NCBI GenBank assembly: GCA_016712465.1
Contig: JADJQZ010000001.1
Coordinates: 186,001-250,000, forward strand
Direction: 5' to 3'
Length of the DNA: 64,000 nt
Source: Candidatus Obscuribacter sp.
GTDB lineage: Bacteria > Cyanobacteriota > Vampirovibrionia > Obscuribacterales > Obscuribacteraceae
This document shows positions 1-8,163 of the stretch, in pieces (the first letter of the stretch is position 1; the number at the start of each line of letters is the position of its first letter). Both the position numbers and the translations under genes were made by a program. Under the pieces are notes generated by a model. The model searched no databases and was not told the DNA's origin. It saw only the letters and a list, made by a program, of their open reading frames with translations.

Positions 1-387
1 TTTTGACCGGCGGTTTTTTTCGGCGGCGGCTTCCAGTGGGCCGCCGCCGCCGTCAAGGTTCGCGCGAGCTGTACCGACCCAGTATCCTGTGTCTCTGTTC
101 AGACCTCTGGCGGCCTCTGACTAAATCCCCATTGTGGGTCTGAAAACCGTTGAAAATCCTAGCACCCGGTGTCTCCTTGACGCCGGTGCATTTGCATTGC
201 CAGGCAGTCATGGCTAAGGTCTGGTTGCTCTTTCACCTCACCTCTGCGAAGTCTTACCAAAAGCAAAAACCTTCCATGTCTATCTCCTTCCCCTCTTTGT
301 CAGTCCTGCCGGGCAGGCTGCACGAGCCCATGGTGAAGGTCGAAAGAGTTAAACCGAAATCCACCCGATTCAACCCAAGAAATACCC
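1..387. other. Left-edge non-coding stretch
   Basis: I see no convincing gene here. The first 60 bases are GC-rich with GGCGG runs, and later bases are mixed. Short open frames have no ribosome binding site or recognisable product. The stretch leads into the exported protein that starts at 388. Confidence 0.4.
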
Positions 388-885
388 ATGGAAAATCGCT
401 CCCCCCTCCTCCCCCGTCGCGGTCGCTTTGCCCTCCTGGCGCTTCTGCCTCTTTTGTATGCTGCAGCCGCCCTGCCTGCCGTTGCCTCTCCGGCTACGGC
501 TCATGGCAATCTGTCGGCTGCCCATGCCAATTCCTCCTCCAACCAGAGGCAGGAGTATCGCCGTGTGGAGCAGATGGCTGCCCGGCTCGAGCAACTGCGT
601 AAGCAGGTGCACTTGCTGGAGACCAGCATGGAAGCCCGTCGCCGTTCCCACGGCGGTTCCGATCCGGCCTCCTGGAAGGAGTCCGAACGCAAGCGCTTTC
701 ATCGCCAGGTGCTTCAGCAGCGGCAATTGAAGGACGAACACAACCGCCTGGCGGCCGTTTACAACCAGTACATGATCGACAGCGGCTACCGTTTCACGAC
801 GCCGGCCACCCTGCCTCCCGGTGCGCGCAGTCTGCCCGGGCAGTTCCTTCCCTTCACGGATGTGCATCACTTCCTGACTTCCTGA
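388..885 (+). CDS. Exported coiled-coil protein, unknown function
   Basis: This is a 165-residue protein that I do not recognise. Residues 1-38 look like a signal peptide: a basic start (RRGR), a Leu/Ala core, and a likely cleavage near AVASPA. Residues 55-130 are rich in Gln, Arg, Glu and Leu and have the spacing of a helical coiled coil. A short Pro/Gly-rich tail follows. It probably acts outside the cytoplasmic membrane. The ribosome binding site is weak (AAGAA), but the ATG at 388 is the only start that gives a full signal peptide. It converges with coaX. Confidence 0.6.
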   Translation: MENRSPLLPRRGRFALLALLPLLYAAAALPAVASPATAHGNLSAAHANSSSNQRQEYRRVEQMAARLEQLRKQVHLLETSMEARRRSHGGSDPASWKESERKRFHRQVLQQRQLKDEHNRLAAVYNQYMIDSGYRFTTPATLPPGARSLPGQFLPFTDVHHFLTS

Positions 886-1043
886 AGGTCTGAAGTTCGC
901 GTCTAGTTCTTCGTCAGGTGCGCCGGTGGTGATAGCCATCATTACCGGTGCACCATCTGTACCCTGAGCAGGAGGACGAGGTTTTTTCTTTTGAGAGAGA
1001 ATAATAGACCGGTCGACTATTCGAGGCGAAAAAAGGAGATAGA

Positions 1044-1072
1044 CGAGCATGTGGACACTTTCCACATGCTCG
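1044..1072 (-). terminator. Hairpin terminator downstream of coaX
   Basis: A perfect 12-bp inverted repeat (CGAGCATGTGGA) has a 5-base loop. Read on the minus strand, the direction of coaX, the stem is followed by a T-rich stretch ending in a run of Ts. It lies 32 bp past the coaX stop and may also serve the convergent gene upstream. Confidence 0.6.
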
Positions 1073-1103
1073 CCTTTCCTGTCACTACAGATGGCAACCG
1101 GAC

Positions 1104-1985
1104 TCAGGCTTCGCTTTCGGTTGCGGCTACCGGGGCGGCTGTCTGTGCAGTTTCCGTCGCGCAGTCTGCTCTTGCTGCAGGCGTGGTTTCGGCCGGCGCC
1201 GTTTCCGTTTTGGCAGCGGCTAGACCGGCCAGATAGGCGCAGCCTTTGATGGCCAGGGTCTGGTCCACGGCGCCGAAGAGACCGGGCAGGAGTCTGGCGA
1301 CAACGGCGGCATAGCCCCCTGTGGCCACTACCACCGGTTCACCGGTGAGAGCCGAGCGAGCTTTTGCCAACCATTCCTGTACCATGCCCTTGAACATGAG
1401 AGAAACGCCGCCTGTCATCTGGCTTTCCGTCGTGAAGCCCAGGTTCATCTCTTCCACCGAATCGGGCAGTCTGACCTCGGGCAAGAGAGCGCAGTCGCGA
1501 GAGAGAGCCGTGAGCAGCATCTTGACGCCGGGACCGATGAAGCCACCACCGACGCTACCATCAGCCTGGATGGTAAAGAGTGTGGTGGCGGTGCCGAAGC
1601 CCAGGATGACCATGGGACGTCCCTCAACCTTGTGAGTACTCCAGGCTCCTACTGCTTCCGCCACGCGATCGGCGCCGTATTCATGGCTCATGCCTTTCAG
1701 TACGGTCTGGGTGCGGGCTGAAATTTCCAGCACGGACGCACCGGCGGCTGTCGCCTGTTTGACGAAGTCCTGACCGACTGCCGGTACCACCGACGATACT
1801 ACGACCTGGGCGCCGGACCACTGAAAGGGCGGGCAGTCTTTGGGGTGCAGGCGAGCCAGCTCGGTTTCGATTACCTGGAAGAGGGCGCTGGAGGTGGGGC
1901 ACTTGCCGGAGGCGAGAGCGCCTTTCTCATCAGACCAGAGGCAATATTTGGTGTTGGTATTGCCGATATCTACAATTGTTTTCAT
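1104..1985 (-). CDS. coaX: Type III pantothenate kinase
   Basis: The protein of 293 residues phosphorylates pantothenate, the first step of coenzyme A synthesis, in the cytoplasm. Visible family motifs are the N-terminal phosphate-binding DIGNTNTK, the central YGADRVAEAVGAW segment, and GFGTATT followed by GGFIGPG. Type III enzymes of the ASKHA fold carry these. The ATG at 1985 has AGGAGG five bases upstream, so it is preferred over an upstream in-frame ATG that would add 19 residues. The protein is longer than the usual ~255-270 residues because of an Ala/Thr/Glu-rich C-terminal tail (about 35 residues) that looks disordered. A hairpin terminator follows. Confidence 0.93.
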   Translation of the reverse strand: MKTIVDIGNTNTKYCLWSDEKGALASGKCPTSSALFQVIETELARLHPKDCPPFQWSGAQVVVSSVVPAVGQDFVKQATAAGASVLEISARTQTVLKGMSHEYGADRVAEAVGAWSTHKVEGRPMVILGFGTATTLFTIQADGSVGGGFIGPGVKMLLTALSRDCALLPEVRLPDSVEEMNLGFTTESQMTGGVSLMFKGMVQEWLAKARSALTGEPVVVATGGYAAVVARLLPGLFGAVDQTLAIKGCAYLAGLAAAKTETAPAETTPAARADCATETAQTAAPVAATESEA

Positions 1986-2530
1986 GTTTAGCCTCCTGAG
2001 GCGGCTAGAGAGTGGAATGTTATCGTTGCAGGGACTCGGCAATAGTTTTGCCAGGTTGCTTTACTGCAGCAGGAAAGAAGAGTCAGGGGGGAGAACTTAC
2101 CGCTTGCTGATGCTGTCTTTGAAACCAGGCGATAGCAAGCGCAGTAATCCGTGAGCACCGAGAACGCTGGCAATGTATTTACCCGAGCCGAAGGCTGCGG
2201 CAGTGCTTTAGTTCTCAATGGTGACGTCTTGCGGTTTAAGTGTCTTTAGAAAATGAAGGCAGGGAAGAATAATAACCTACCTTTAGCAGGTCGGAAGCTT
2301 TCGGATAAACCCCTGTGATCTGTCAAGATGCATAACTTATAGCAAAATAAACTTGCTACTCCCGGCCCACCTGACAGATTGCTCCTTGCGAAGGGCAAAT
2401 CTGTTCCGTCCTGTGTCAGGAGCCTGGAGCCCAGAACCCAGGGCCGTGAGCCCGGAGGACCGGAGCCATGAGTCGGGTTGGGTCTGCTGGATGCCACCGG
2501 TCAGAAGCTTTCTCTGGGGAAAGTGAGAGA
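1986..2530. other. Non-coding region between coaX and IS1380 copy A
   Basis: No gene can be supported. The region would hold the coaX promoter. At 2332-2352 an inverted repeat TAGCAA...TTGCTA is present, with arms in the opposite order to the 17-bp dyad found next to the IS. Confidence 0.4.
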
Positions 2531-2547
2531 TATTATAGAATGTAGTA
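2531..2547 (+). promoter_or_regulatory. 17-bp dyad TATTA-N7-TAGTA
   Basis: TATTA-TAGAATG-TAGTA fits the recurrent dyad TAYTA-N7-TAGYR seen at eight intergenic places in the window. It lies 50 bp before IS1380 copy A. It may be an operator or part of a promoter; TATTAT resembles a -10 box. The function is inferred. Confidence 0.5.
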
Positions 2548-2597
2548 AGCCGTGGGGATTTTGAATTCCGGAAGGATGGTCTTTGCGGATCAGGGCT

Positions 2598-4517
2598 CCT
2601 GGATTATTCATCCATATAGTATGTCGCCAAGAGACCCCACTGCATGCCGGTTTGAGAGCGGGTTTTCTGAAAAGCAGCTAAAAAATCCAGATTAAACGGC
2701 AGCGAAAGGGGCTCTGCGGAGATGCCCCGGCTCAAGTAGGCGAGCCAGGTTCTTTGTTTGTTGCGTATCTGGTTGAAGCTTCAGGCTGTTCGGGCTTGCA
2801 GCTTCTTGTTCAGGTTGATGAGTAGAGCGGACGCCGGGTGTACCGAAGATAGGCGCCAGTGAATATGCCGCGCATAGGCGAAAATTTGAGCGGGAATCAG
2901 AAGTATCTGATTGCGCAAAGTGGCTAAGGTTGGGGCTTTTTGGCTCTCGGCAGCAAGCACCTTAATTCATCCATGAGAATGTAGATTAAGCTCTGGAGGA
3001 CGAACCTGAACCTATTGGCGCTGTATTCCATGCAGCTCAATGGCACACGGCAGTGACTTTTGTTTTCCTTGATCGTGAATTCGATAGTGGCTCGGTTGCA
3101 GTAGTAATCCTCGTAAATCGCCTGGGCGGAATGACCGGTCATGTTAGTGGAGACACACCGAATGTCAGTGCCTTTGTCGCTGCAGTCAATTCTAACTATT
3201 ACCGTGCGGCTCCCTCCCAATTGTTGCCCTGGTGCTCGGCTCCGTACATCCAGCGCGTGAACCTGGAGTTCATTGCCTTCTCCGCCTCTTTTCGCTCATC
3301 GGCGGCAGTGCGCGCAACCTAGTATGCTCCTTCTGCCATGCCTTCTCGCCAGCTTTACCTTTGAATTTTGGCTCACCAAACTCTTTCTTGAAGCCTTCTT
3401 CTGCGGCTTTAATCGTATCTTTGAAGTTAGACTTGATTGACGATGTTGCAGGATATCCAACCACGTAGTTGACCTTCTTTTCCTCCAAGAAGTCCAGAAG
3501 ATGGGGCTCATTAAACCCAGCATCCATAACAATTGTAAGTTTCACATGCGGCCAACGCTCCAAAATTGCCTCCACCAGTTTTGTAATTTCCGCCAGCGAT
3601 GTTGCATCGGAAACGTTGCCTGACCGTAGCTTTGCAAGCAGCAGATGACCTTCTTTTGTTGCTGCCAACAGTGGGAAATACTGTGTCTGACTGTATTTCT
3701 TCCCGCCGCGATAAATAGAATTTTGCTGCGAGCCGTAGGTCCTAATCGCCGAACCATCAAAATATATGGTCAGCTCCCTCGGCTCATGCTCGTGCCTGGA
3801 AAGAAAATACTCCAGAGGAAGCTCCTCCAACTTGTTGAGCGAGTCTTCTGACATCGAATTTTCCATGCGCGTATGCGTGGACTGCGACGGCAACGACGGC
3901 CCATCCGGCTCAAGTCCTAAAACACTCTTCAGCCCTGGATCATCCTTAAACAGAGAACAATCTAGCGCATCAGTATGCCCACACGCCCCAAGATACAATC
4001 GCTGGCTCAAAAGAGTCTTGATTTCATGCTCGACTAAGCCCTCATCCCGCCACGGCTCTATTCTCTCCACAGCCATTGCTACCAGTCCTGTTACCTCTGC
4101 TGCCTTCGCCAGGGACGTAACGCCTCCTAAAGCAGTCAAAAAGCCCCCACCATCATCAATCTTTTGTGCTTTGCAGTTTTTTAACGTCAACCGGGCTTGC
4201 CGTTCCACTCGCTTTGCCTTAGACTCTGTGCTCATGAAAGTTCCTTTTGCCTTGCTGCTTTTTGTTTTTCGCAACTCAATTATCCAGCAACCATCAGGAC
4301 TTTCATCCTTTTAAACTACACTCTGATACCATCCGCAATACTGAATCTCGATTGGCAATACAATCGGAGCCTGGCTGATATAGCCGCTTTGTGGCAGATA
4401 ATCAACAACCGCAAAAGTGTTAGCGTGAAAACTCCCGGCAAAGATTAAACGCGCTCTCCGTCTGGTATCTACTCCCATTTCCCCTGCCTGTTACAGCCTG
4501 TAGGTGAATAATCCAGG
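2598..4517 (-). mobile_element. IS1380-family insertion sequence, copy A
   Basis: The element is 1920 bp with terminal inverted repeats beginning CCTGGATTATTCA at both ends. The 4-bp direct repeat GGCT flanks it (2594-2597 and 4518-4521), so it inserted by transposition at this spot. It is nearly identical to copies B and C. The transposase-side end is the right end. That end lies 11 bp from a TACGA-N7-TAGTA dyad at 4529-4545. Family assignment rests on the transposase and on CC-starting ends like those of ISEcp1-type elements. Confidence 0.92.
2781..4235 (-). pseudogene. IS1380-family transposase, frameshifted (copy A)
   Basis: The reconstructed transposase is about 485 residues from MSTESKAKRV. 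It has DDE-type landmarks of the IS1380 family: IYFDGSAIRTYGSQQN with the first Asp, a PLLAATKEGHLLLAKLRSGN strand pair, and IVMDAGFNEPHLLDFLEE with the second Asp. The copy is interrupted. Compared with copy C it lacks one base near 3301 (GGCC read as GCC), one C near 3213 (a CCCC run) and one C near 2937 (GGGGCC). The start is the ATG with AAGGAA upstream. Either the copy is dead or these are uncorrected assembly indels. Confidence 0.85.
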
Positions 4518-4528
4518 GGCTCTTCTGT

Positions 4529-4545
4529 TACGAAAGAAAATAGTA
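4529..4545 (+). promoter_or_regulatory. 17-bp dyad variant beside IS copy A
   Basis: TACGA-AAGAAAA-TAGTA matches the recurrent dyad with one mismatch in the left arm. It starts exactly 11 bp after the transposase-side end of IS copy A, the same distance as in copies B and C. I infer that it is part of the IS target site. Confidence 0.5.
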
Positions 4546-4726
4546 GAAGGGCGAGAAGAAAAATTGCCGGGAATCGCCAGCGTCAGAGCTGGTCAATTCC
4601 GCGGCGGGCGAGTTGTCATCGTCATAGAAGCTTCTTGTGACCACGGTCCTTTCAGACCAGATTTGTGGATGCGATGTCGGAATTGCCGGACTCTTGATGG
4701 TCCGTTCAATTCCGCCAGGGCGCTTC

Positions 4727-5593
4727 TTATTGTTCTGCAGTGTCCTTGGGGCATGGCAGCCGACCCTCCTTGATGGCATTCAGCAGAATGCTCTTGGAGT
4801 GCCGGTAGCCGTCCTCGTACATCTGCAGGCAGCGCTTCTTGCTCAGACCAAAGGACAGCCCGCAGACATCGTCAGCTTGCTGCTTGATGAGAACATTGCG
4901 CGACTCGTCAACAGCCGTTTCCTGTTTGACGATGGGGAAGTAGACCTCCCGGTAGTGGAAGTAGGCCGAAATCCAGTCCAGCATCTCCGCCGGCCACTTG
5001 GTGGCGAAGCCGAGGCTGGAGACCACGGCCGGTTCCTGGCAGAACTGGTCGGGGTTGCGGTGGAAGACGGCGCCGTCCTCGAGCAGCATGCCCTTGTAGC
5101 GCACCGGTAGAAAGACGCCGGGGAATGCGCCGGAAGCGGAGAGAGCCGTGCCCAGATCGTAGTCGCTGCCTTCGAAAAGAACCGCCGCTTTGGTGGCGCT
5201 GTCGCAGGCGACGATACGCAGATTCTCCCTGGGGCTGATGCCCAGTTTCTTCACCGACTCCTGCCAGGGTCCTTCCAGCGAGAACACCGACTTGCCGTAG
5301 ATGAAGCTCTCGAAGTCGGGGAAGACGATGGCGCTGGCCATGAGCAGGGGGTTGTGGGAGCGGTCGTGGGACTCGAGGAAGAGGTCGAGAATCTTCTTCG
5401 AAGACCAGCCGTTGGCTGCCAGCGCGGCAACGATGCCGCCGACGCTGACGCCGGTGTACTTGGAGATCTTGAAGCCAAGCTCTTCCAGAGCACGCAGCAT
5501 GCCGATGTGCAGGTAGCCTTTGACGCCTCCGGCACCAAAGACGACTTCAATCGACTGACCGGTGTTCCTTTCGTTTGAGGGTTGAGTGGACAT
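4727..5593 (-). CDS. Patatin-like phospholipase
   Basis: This 288-residue protein of the patatin family probably hydrolyses acyl esters of membrane lipids. The oxyanion-hole glycine motif GAGGVKG is at residues 20-26. The nucleophile elbow GVSVG is at 48-52 with Ser50. The catalytic Asp lies in LEDGAVF near residue 172. No signal peptide is visible, so it is predicted to be cytoplasmic or secreted by another route. The start has AAAGGA upstream. A perfect hairpin separates it from the sigma factor gene upstream on the same strand. Composition is GC-rich compared with genes at 11-23 kb. Substrate and role are unknown. Confidence 0.85.
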   Translation of the reverse strand: MSTQPSNERNTGQSIEVVFGAGGVKGYLHIGMLRALEELGFKISKYTGVSVGGIVAALAANGWSSKKILDLFLESHDRSHNPLLMASAIVFPDFESFIYGKSVFSLEGPWQESVKKLGISPRENLRIVACDSATKAAVLFEGSDYDLGTALSASGAFPGVFLPVRYKGMLLEDGAVFHRNPDQFCQEPAVVSSLGFATKWPAEMLDWISAYFHYREVYFPIVKQETAVDESRNVLIKQQADDVCGLSFGLSKKRCLQMYEDGYRHSKSILLNAIKEGRLPCPKDTAEQ

Positions 5594-5617
5594 GACTTGA
5601 TTCCTTTCACGTCATGG

Positions 5618-5640
5618 GGGGATGGTCTGAGACCATCCCC
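5618..5640 (-). other. Perfect hairpin between sigma factor and patatin genes
   Basis: GGGGATGGTC and GACCATCCCC form a perfect 10-bp stem with a 3-base loop and no T-tract on either strand. It may end transcription of the sigma gene or protect an mRNA end. Similar hairpins lie in most gaps of the GC-rich blocks. Confidence 0.6.
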
Positions 5641-5695
5641 GGTTGGTTGGTGGGTGAGGTGATACCCGCCACCCACCTGAGCTTCAGGTCGGCAG

Positions 5696-6508
5696 CTAGG
5701 CGCTGAGCAGGGAAGCGAGCGCACCGGCCAGGGGGCCTTCGCGCAGCTTCATGAGGGCGGAAGCCTCAATCTGCCTGATCCGCTCGCGGCTCAACTGATA
5801 GCGGTCGGCCAGTTGAGCCAGGGTCTCTTCCGCATCGCCGCTAAGACCGAAGCGAGCTTTCAAGACGTCCTGTTCGCGTTCATTCAGGCCGGCCAGGGCT
5901 TGGGTCAGAAGCCTGGGCAGGGCCTGTTCTTCCACGGCCAGCAGGGGGGCTTCCCAATCGGGATCCACCAGCTGCTCGCCGAAGGTGGTCTCACCCTCTT
6001 CGCCCATGGGGGCGTCGAGGGCTACCATGGTGATGCGCTCGGGCACGAAACCCTTGCGCGACCGCTTTGCCGGTCTGAGGTTGTCGCTTTCGGCCAGCGA
6101 GGCTTTTTCTTTGCCTTTGCGACTGGCGCTGATGGGCATGCGCACGGCCTGGGCGCTGTTTGTCACCAGCAGGTTGAGGCGGTTGCGCACATGCCAGCCG
6201 GCATAGGTGGAGAACCTGGCTCTGGCGTCGAAACGGGGCAGGGCATCGTAAAGGCCGAGCAGACCCTCTTGAATCAGATCCTCCACCGAAACGCCGCGAC
6301 CGCGGTACTTAGCGGCCATGGCGATGACCAGCCTCTGATGAGATTCCACCAGGCGCTGACCGGCCTTGCTGCGTTCGGCTTCCTTGCCTTTCAGCAGGCT
6401 GACGAGGGCAAGCTCCTCAGCCTGGGTTGTGGGAGGTACCTGGGCGGCAGCCTTGACGAAGGCTTTCAGCCCGGCAGTATTCCAAATTTCAAGACCTTCC
6501 ACTTCCAT
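5696..6508 (-). CDS. Sigma-70 family RNA polymerase sigma factor
   Basis: The protein has 270 residues. Residues about 52-115 form region 2 (core binding and -10 recognition), including the stretch VEDLIQEGLLGLYDALPRFD and the FSTYAGWHVRNRL helix. Residues about 205-260 form region 4 with the helix-turn-helix ETLAQLADRYQLSRERIRQIE that contacts the -35 element. The linker between them holds a basic patch and a weak region 3. Lacking regions 1.1/1.2 and being half the size of RpoD, it is an alternative group 3-like factor rather than the housekeeping one. Its regulon is unknown. The 17-bp dyads elsewhere in the window have -10-like arms, but a link is only a guess. Confidence 0.85.
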   Translation of the reverse strand: MEVEGLEIWNTAGLKAFVKAAAQVPPTTQAEELALVSLLKGKEAERSKAGQRLVESHQRLVIAMAAKYRGRGVSVEDLIQEGLLGLYDALPRFDARARFSTYAGWHVRNRLNLLVTNSAQAVRMPISASRKGKEKASLAESDNLRPAKRSRKGFVPERITMVALDAPMGEEGETTFGEQLVDPDWEAPLLAVEEQALPRLLTQALAGLNEREQDVLKARFGLSGDAEETLAQLADRYQLSRERIRQIEASALMKLREGPLAGALASLLSA

Positions 6509-6587
6509 TGCAAAATCCTTCTTGCACCACCAGGGCTGCCTTTCTGCGGCGGCCGCTGGCTCATTTGTTGTTGTTGTCAGCCGTGTC

Positions 6588-6965
6588 TCAGAGCAGTGGC
6601 AAATGGCCGCTCAGGGCATCGACTGCTAGCGCGGGGGCGGGTCCAAGGGCAAGAGCCGTGTAGGTCTTCTGCCCGTGGAATTCGGTGTGACCGAGGTCTT
6701 GCACCAGGTGGTGGTTGAGTCCCAGTTCGCGGGCCTGCTCCATCAAACTGAGGAGTTCGGCTTCGCTATTGACCGAGACCACGACTTTCTTGTACTCGTC
6801 GGCCAGCCAGGCGAGCACGTCGGGGCTGGTTTTGAGGCTGGGTACGTTGTTCTCGTCGCGGACCAGGATGGCTTCCTGAGCTGCATGAGAAGCCTGAGAA
6901 GCCAGCTTACCCTTGCGCATGTTGAGGTCTTTGCGCACGACGATGACCATTTTGTGGGTCGACAT
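6588..6965 (-). CDS. pth2: Peptidyl-tRNA hydrolase, Pth2 type
   Basis: This 125-residue protein matches the Pth2 fold typical of archaea and eukaryotes. The N-terminus KMVIVVRKDLNMRKGK is followed by a SQASHAAQEA helix. The C-terminus has GHTEFHGQKTYTALALGP and AVDALSGHLPLL. Pth2 releases peptides from prematurely dissociated peptidyl-tRNA. Bacteria normally use the unrelated Pth1, so this is either a second enzyme or a captured gene; phages also carry Pth2. The start at 6965 has AGGAGACACCC upstream. It precedes the sigma factor on the same strand with a gap of about 80 bp. Confidence 0.88.
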   Translation of the reverse strand: MSTHKMVIVVRKDLNMRKGKLASQASHAAQEAILVRDENNVPSLKTSPDVLAWLADEYKKVVVSVNSEAELLSLMEQARELGLNHHLVQDLGHTEFHGQKTYTALALGPAPALAVDALSGHLPLL

Positions 6966-7728
6966 GGGTGTCTCCTGTTTCTTTTGCGAGTTTTATAGAG
7001 ACCTGGCAGGGGGAAGTCCTTACCAGCGTTTATCCTTCGCTCTCTTCTTAGTAACTCCACAAGCTGCGCTATCTTTCCTGAGAGCTACTTTCGCACTTCA
7101 TAGACGTTAATCTACGCAGCACGGGTTTGCCTGAGGATTGGTCTGTTCAGACTAGATAAGCGGGCTCCGGGCTATTGATGCTCCATGGATTTGAAAAGAG
7201 AAAAGACTCCTTCAGACTGAATTAGCGCTGCTATCCGAAGCAAGTTATTTCTTCGGAAAAGGCTTCGTAGTTTGCCCCAGGTAGCCGGAGAGTTTTTCGG
7301 CTCGGTTTGGTTTACGCTTCATTGGCGATTTCTCAGCACAAATTGACATAGCGCAGCGTTTCGGGCGTTTTACGAATCGATAACGTTCTTTGACCGGCCT
7401 CGGTTGCTCCGGCTCGGCCGTTGGTGGCGCCGACGGTGGCGGAGCCGCTGTAATTAGACCGCCGGTGGGCAGCCGGCCTTACGACGGCTGCTAAGTGTTA
7501 CGAATAGAAGGGCTCAAACTCAGCCGGAACAGTAGGTGAAACCCTTGTTCTGTGGCAGATTCGCAGTTTAATCTAGGGCAATATTTCATCCATTTTCATC
7601 TCCAGGTTTTTCAAAACGCCTATTTTGCCCCCTACCTAACGCTAAATCTTGAGGCTTCGGCTTCAAAATCGAGCACGTTGTGGTCATAGTGACGGCAGCC
7701 GGCTCGCAATGCATGAAAGGCAATCGCC
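6966..7728. other. Non-coding region, 760 bp
   Basis: No gene can be supported. It must hold the promoter for pth2 on the left and for the small gene at 7729 on the right. TTACGAATAG-like words occur near 7370 and 7497. A GC-rich segment rich in CCG/CGG triplets at 7395-7480 could fold, but I see no clean stem. Confidence 0.35.
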
Positions 7729-8076
7729 ATGTCTATCGTCGAAAAGAAGCACCGCCGCCTGCCAGCCGGTTGGAGGTTGTTCGTCAATCTCGCCTATGTT
7801 TCGCCGGTTGAGAACGAAGCGCGCAACTTCGTGGAACTGGTCATCGAGGAATACCGGCAGATGTTCGATTTCACGTCGGTGGGCACCACCCAGGATGTGT
7901 TTCTCGTGCTCATGCCCAACGACAAAGTGATCAGGCGCGCTCTTGAGGTGGCCGGCGAGTACGGTTATCGCTTCGTGTTGCTCTCTGTGGCCGAGGCGCG
8001 CGGTTCCTACCGGGACGGGCATATCGAAGTCACTCCTCTCAGCGGGGAGCCCGGCAAGGTCTGGTCGCCGAACTGA
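7729..8076 (+). CDS. Small protein of unknown function
   Basis: The protein is 115 residues long, soluble and with no signal peptide. I do not recognise it. Residues 18-110 alternate hydrophobic and charged residues in an alpha/beta pattern (FVNLAYVSPVENEARNFVELV, then DVFLVLMP, then YRFVLLSVAEARG). This could be a small ferredoxin-like fold. The ATG at 7729 has AAAGG eight bases upstream. A strong terminator follows at 8115-8161, directly against IS copy B. Confidence 0.6.
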   Translation: MSIVEKKHRRLPAGWRLFVNLAYVSPVENEARNFVELVIEEYRQMFDFTSVGTTQDVFLVLMPNDKVIRRALEVAGEYGYRFVLLSVAEARGSYRDGHIEVTPLSGEPGKVWSPN

Positions 8077-8114
8077 GGCGGGCGTCGCACTGAAAAATAA
8101 ATGCCGGGGCTTTT

Positions 8115-8161
8115 GCGCCGGAGTCTTCTGAATACTCAGAGACTCCGGCGCTCCCCTTTTT
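8115..8161 (+). terminator. Rho-independent terminator
   Basis: The perfect 12-bp stem GCGCCGGAGTCT/AGACTCCGGCGC is followed by CCCC and five Ts. It ends the 7729-8076 transcript. IS copy B inserted immediately after the T run (target duplication TTGC starts at 8160). Confidence 0.9.
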
Positions 8162-8163
8162 GC

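Noticed and set aside
4727..6965. Prophage call for the patatin-sigma-Pth2 group
   Set aside because: No capsid, tail, portal or integrase gene is present nearby.
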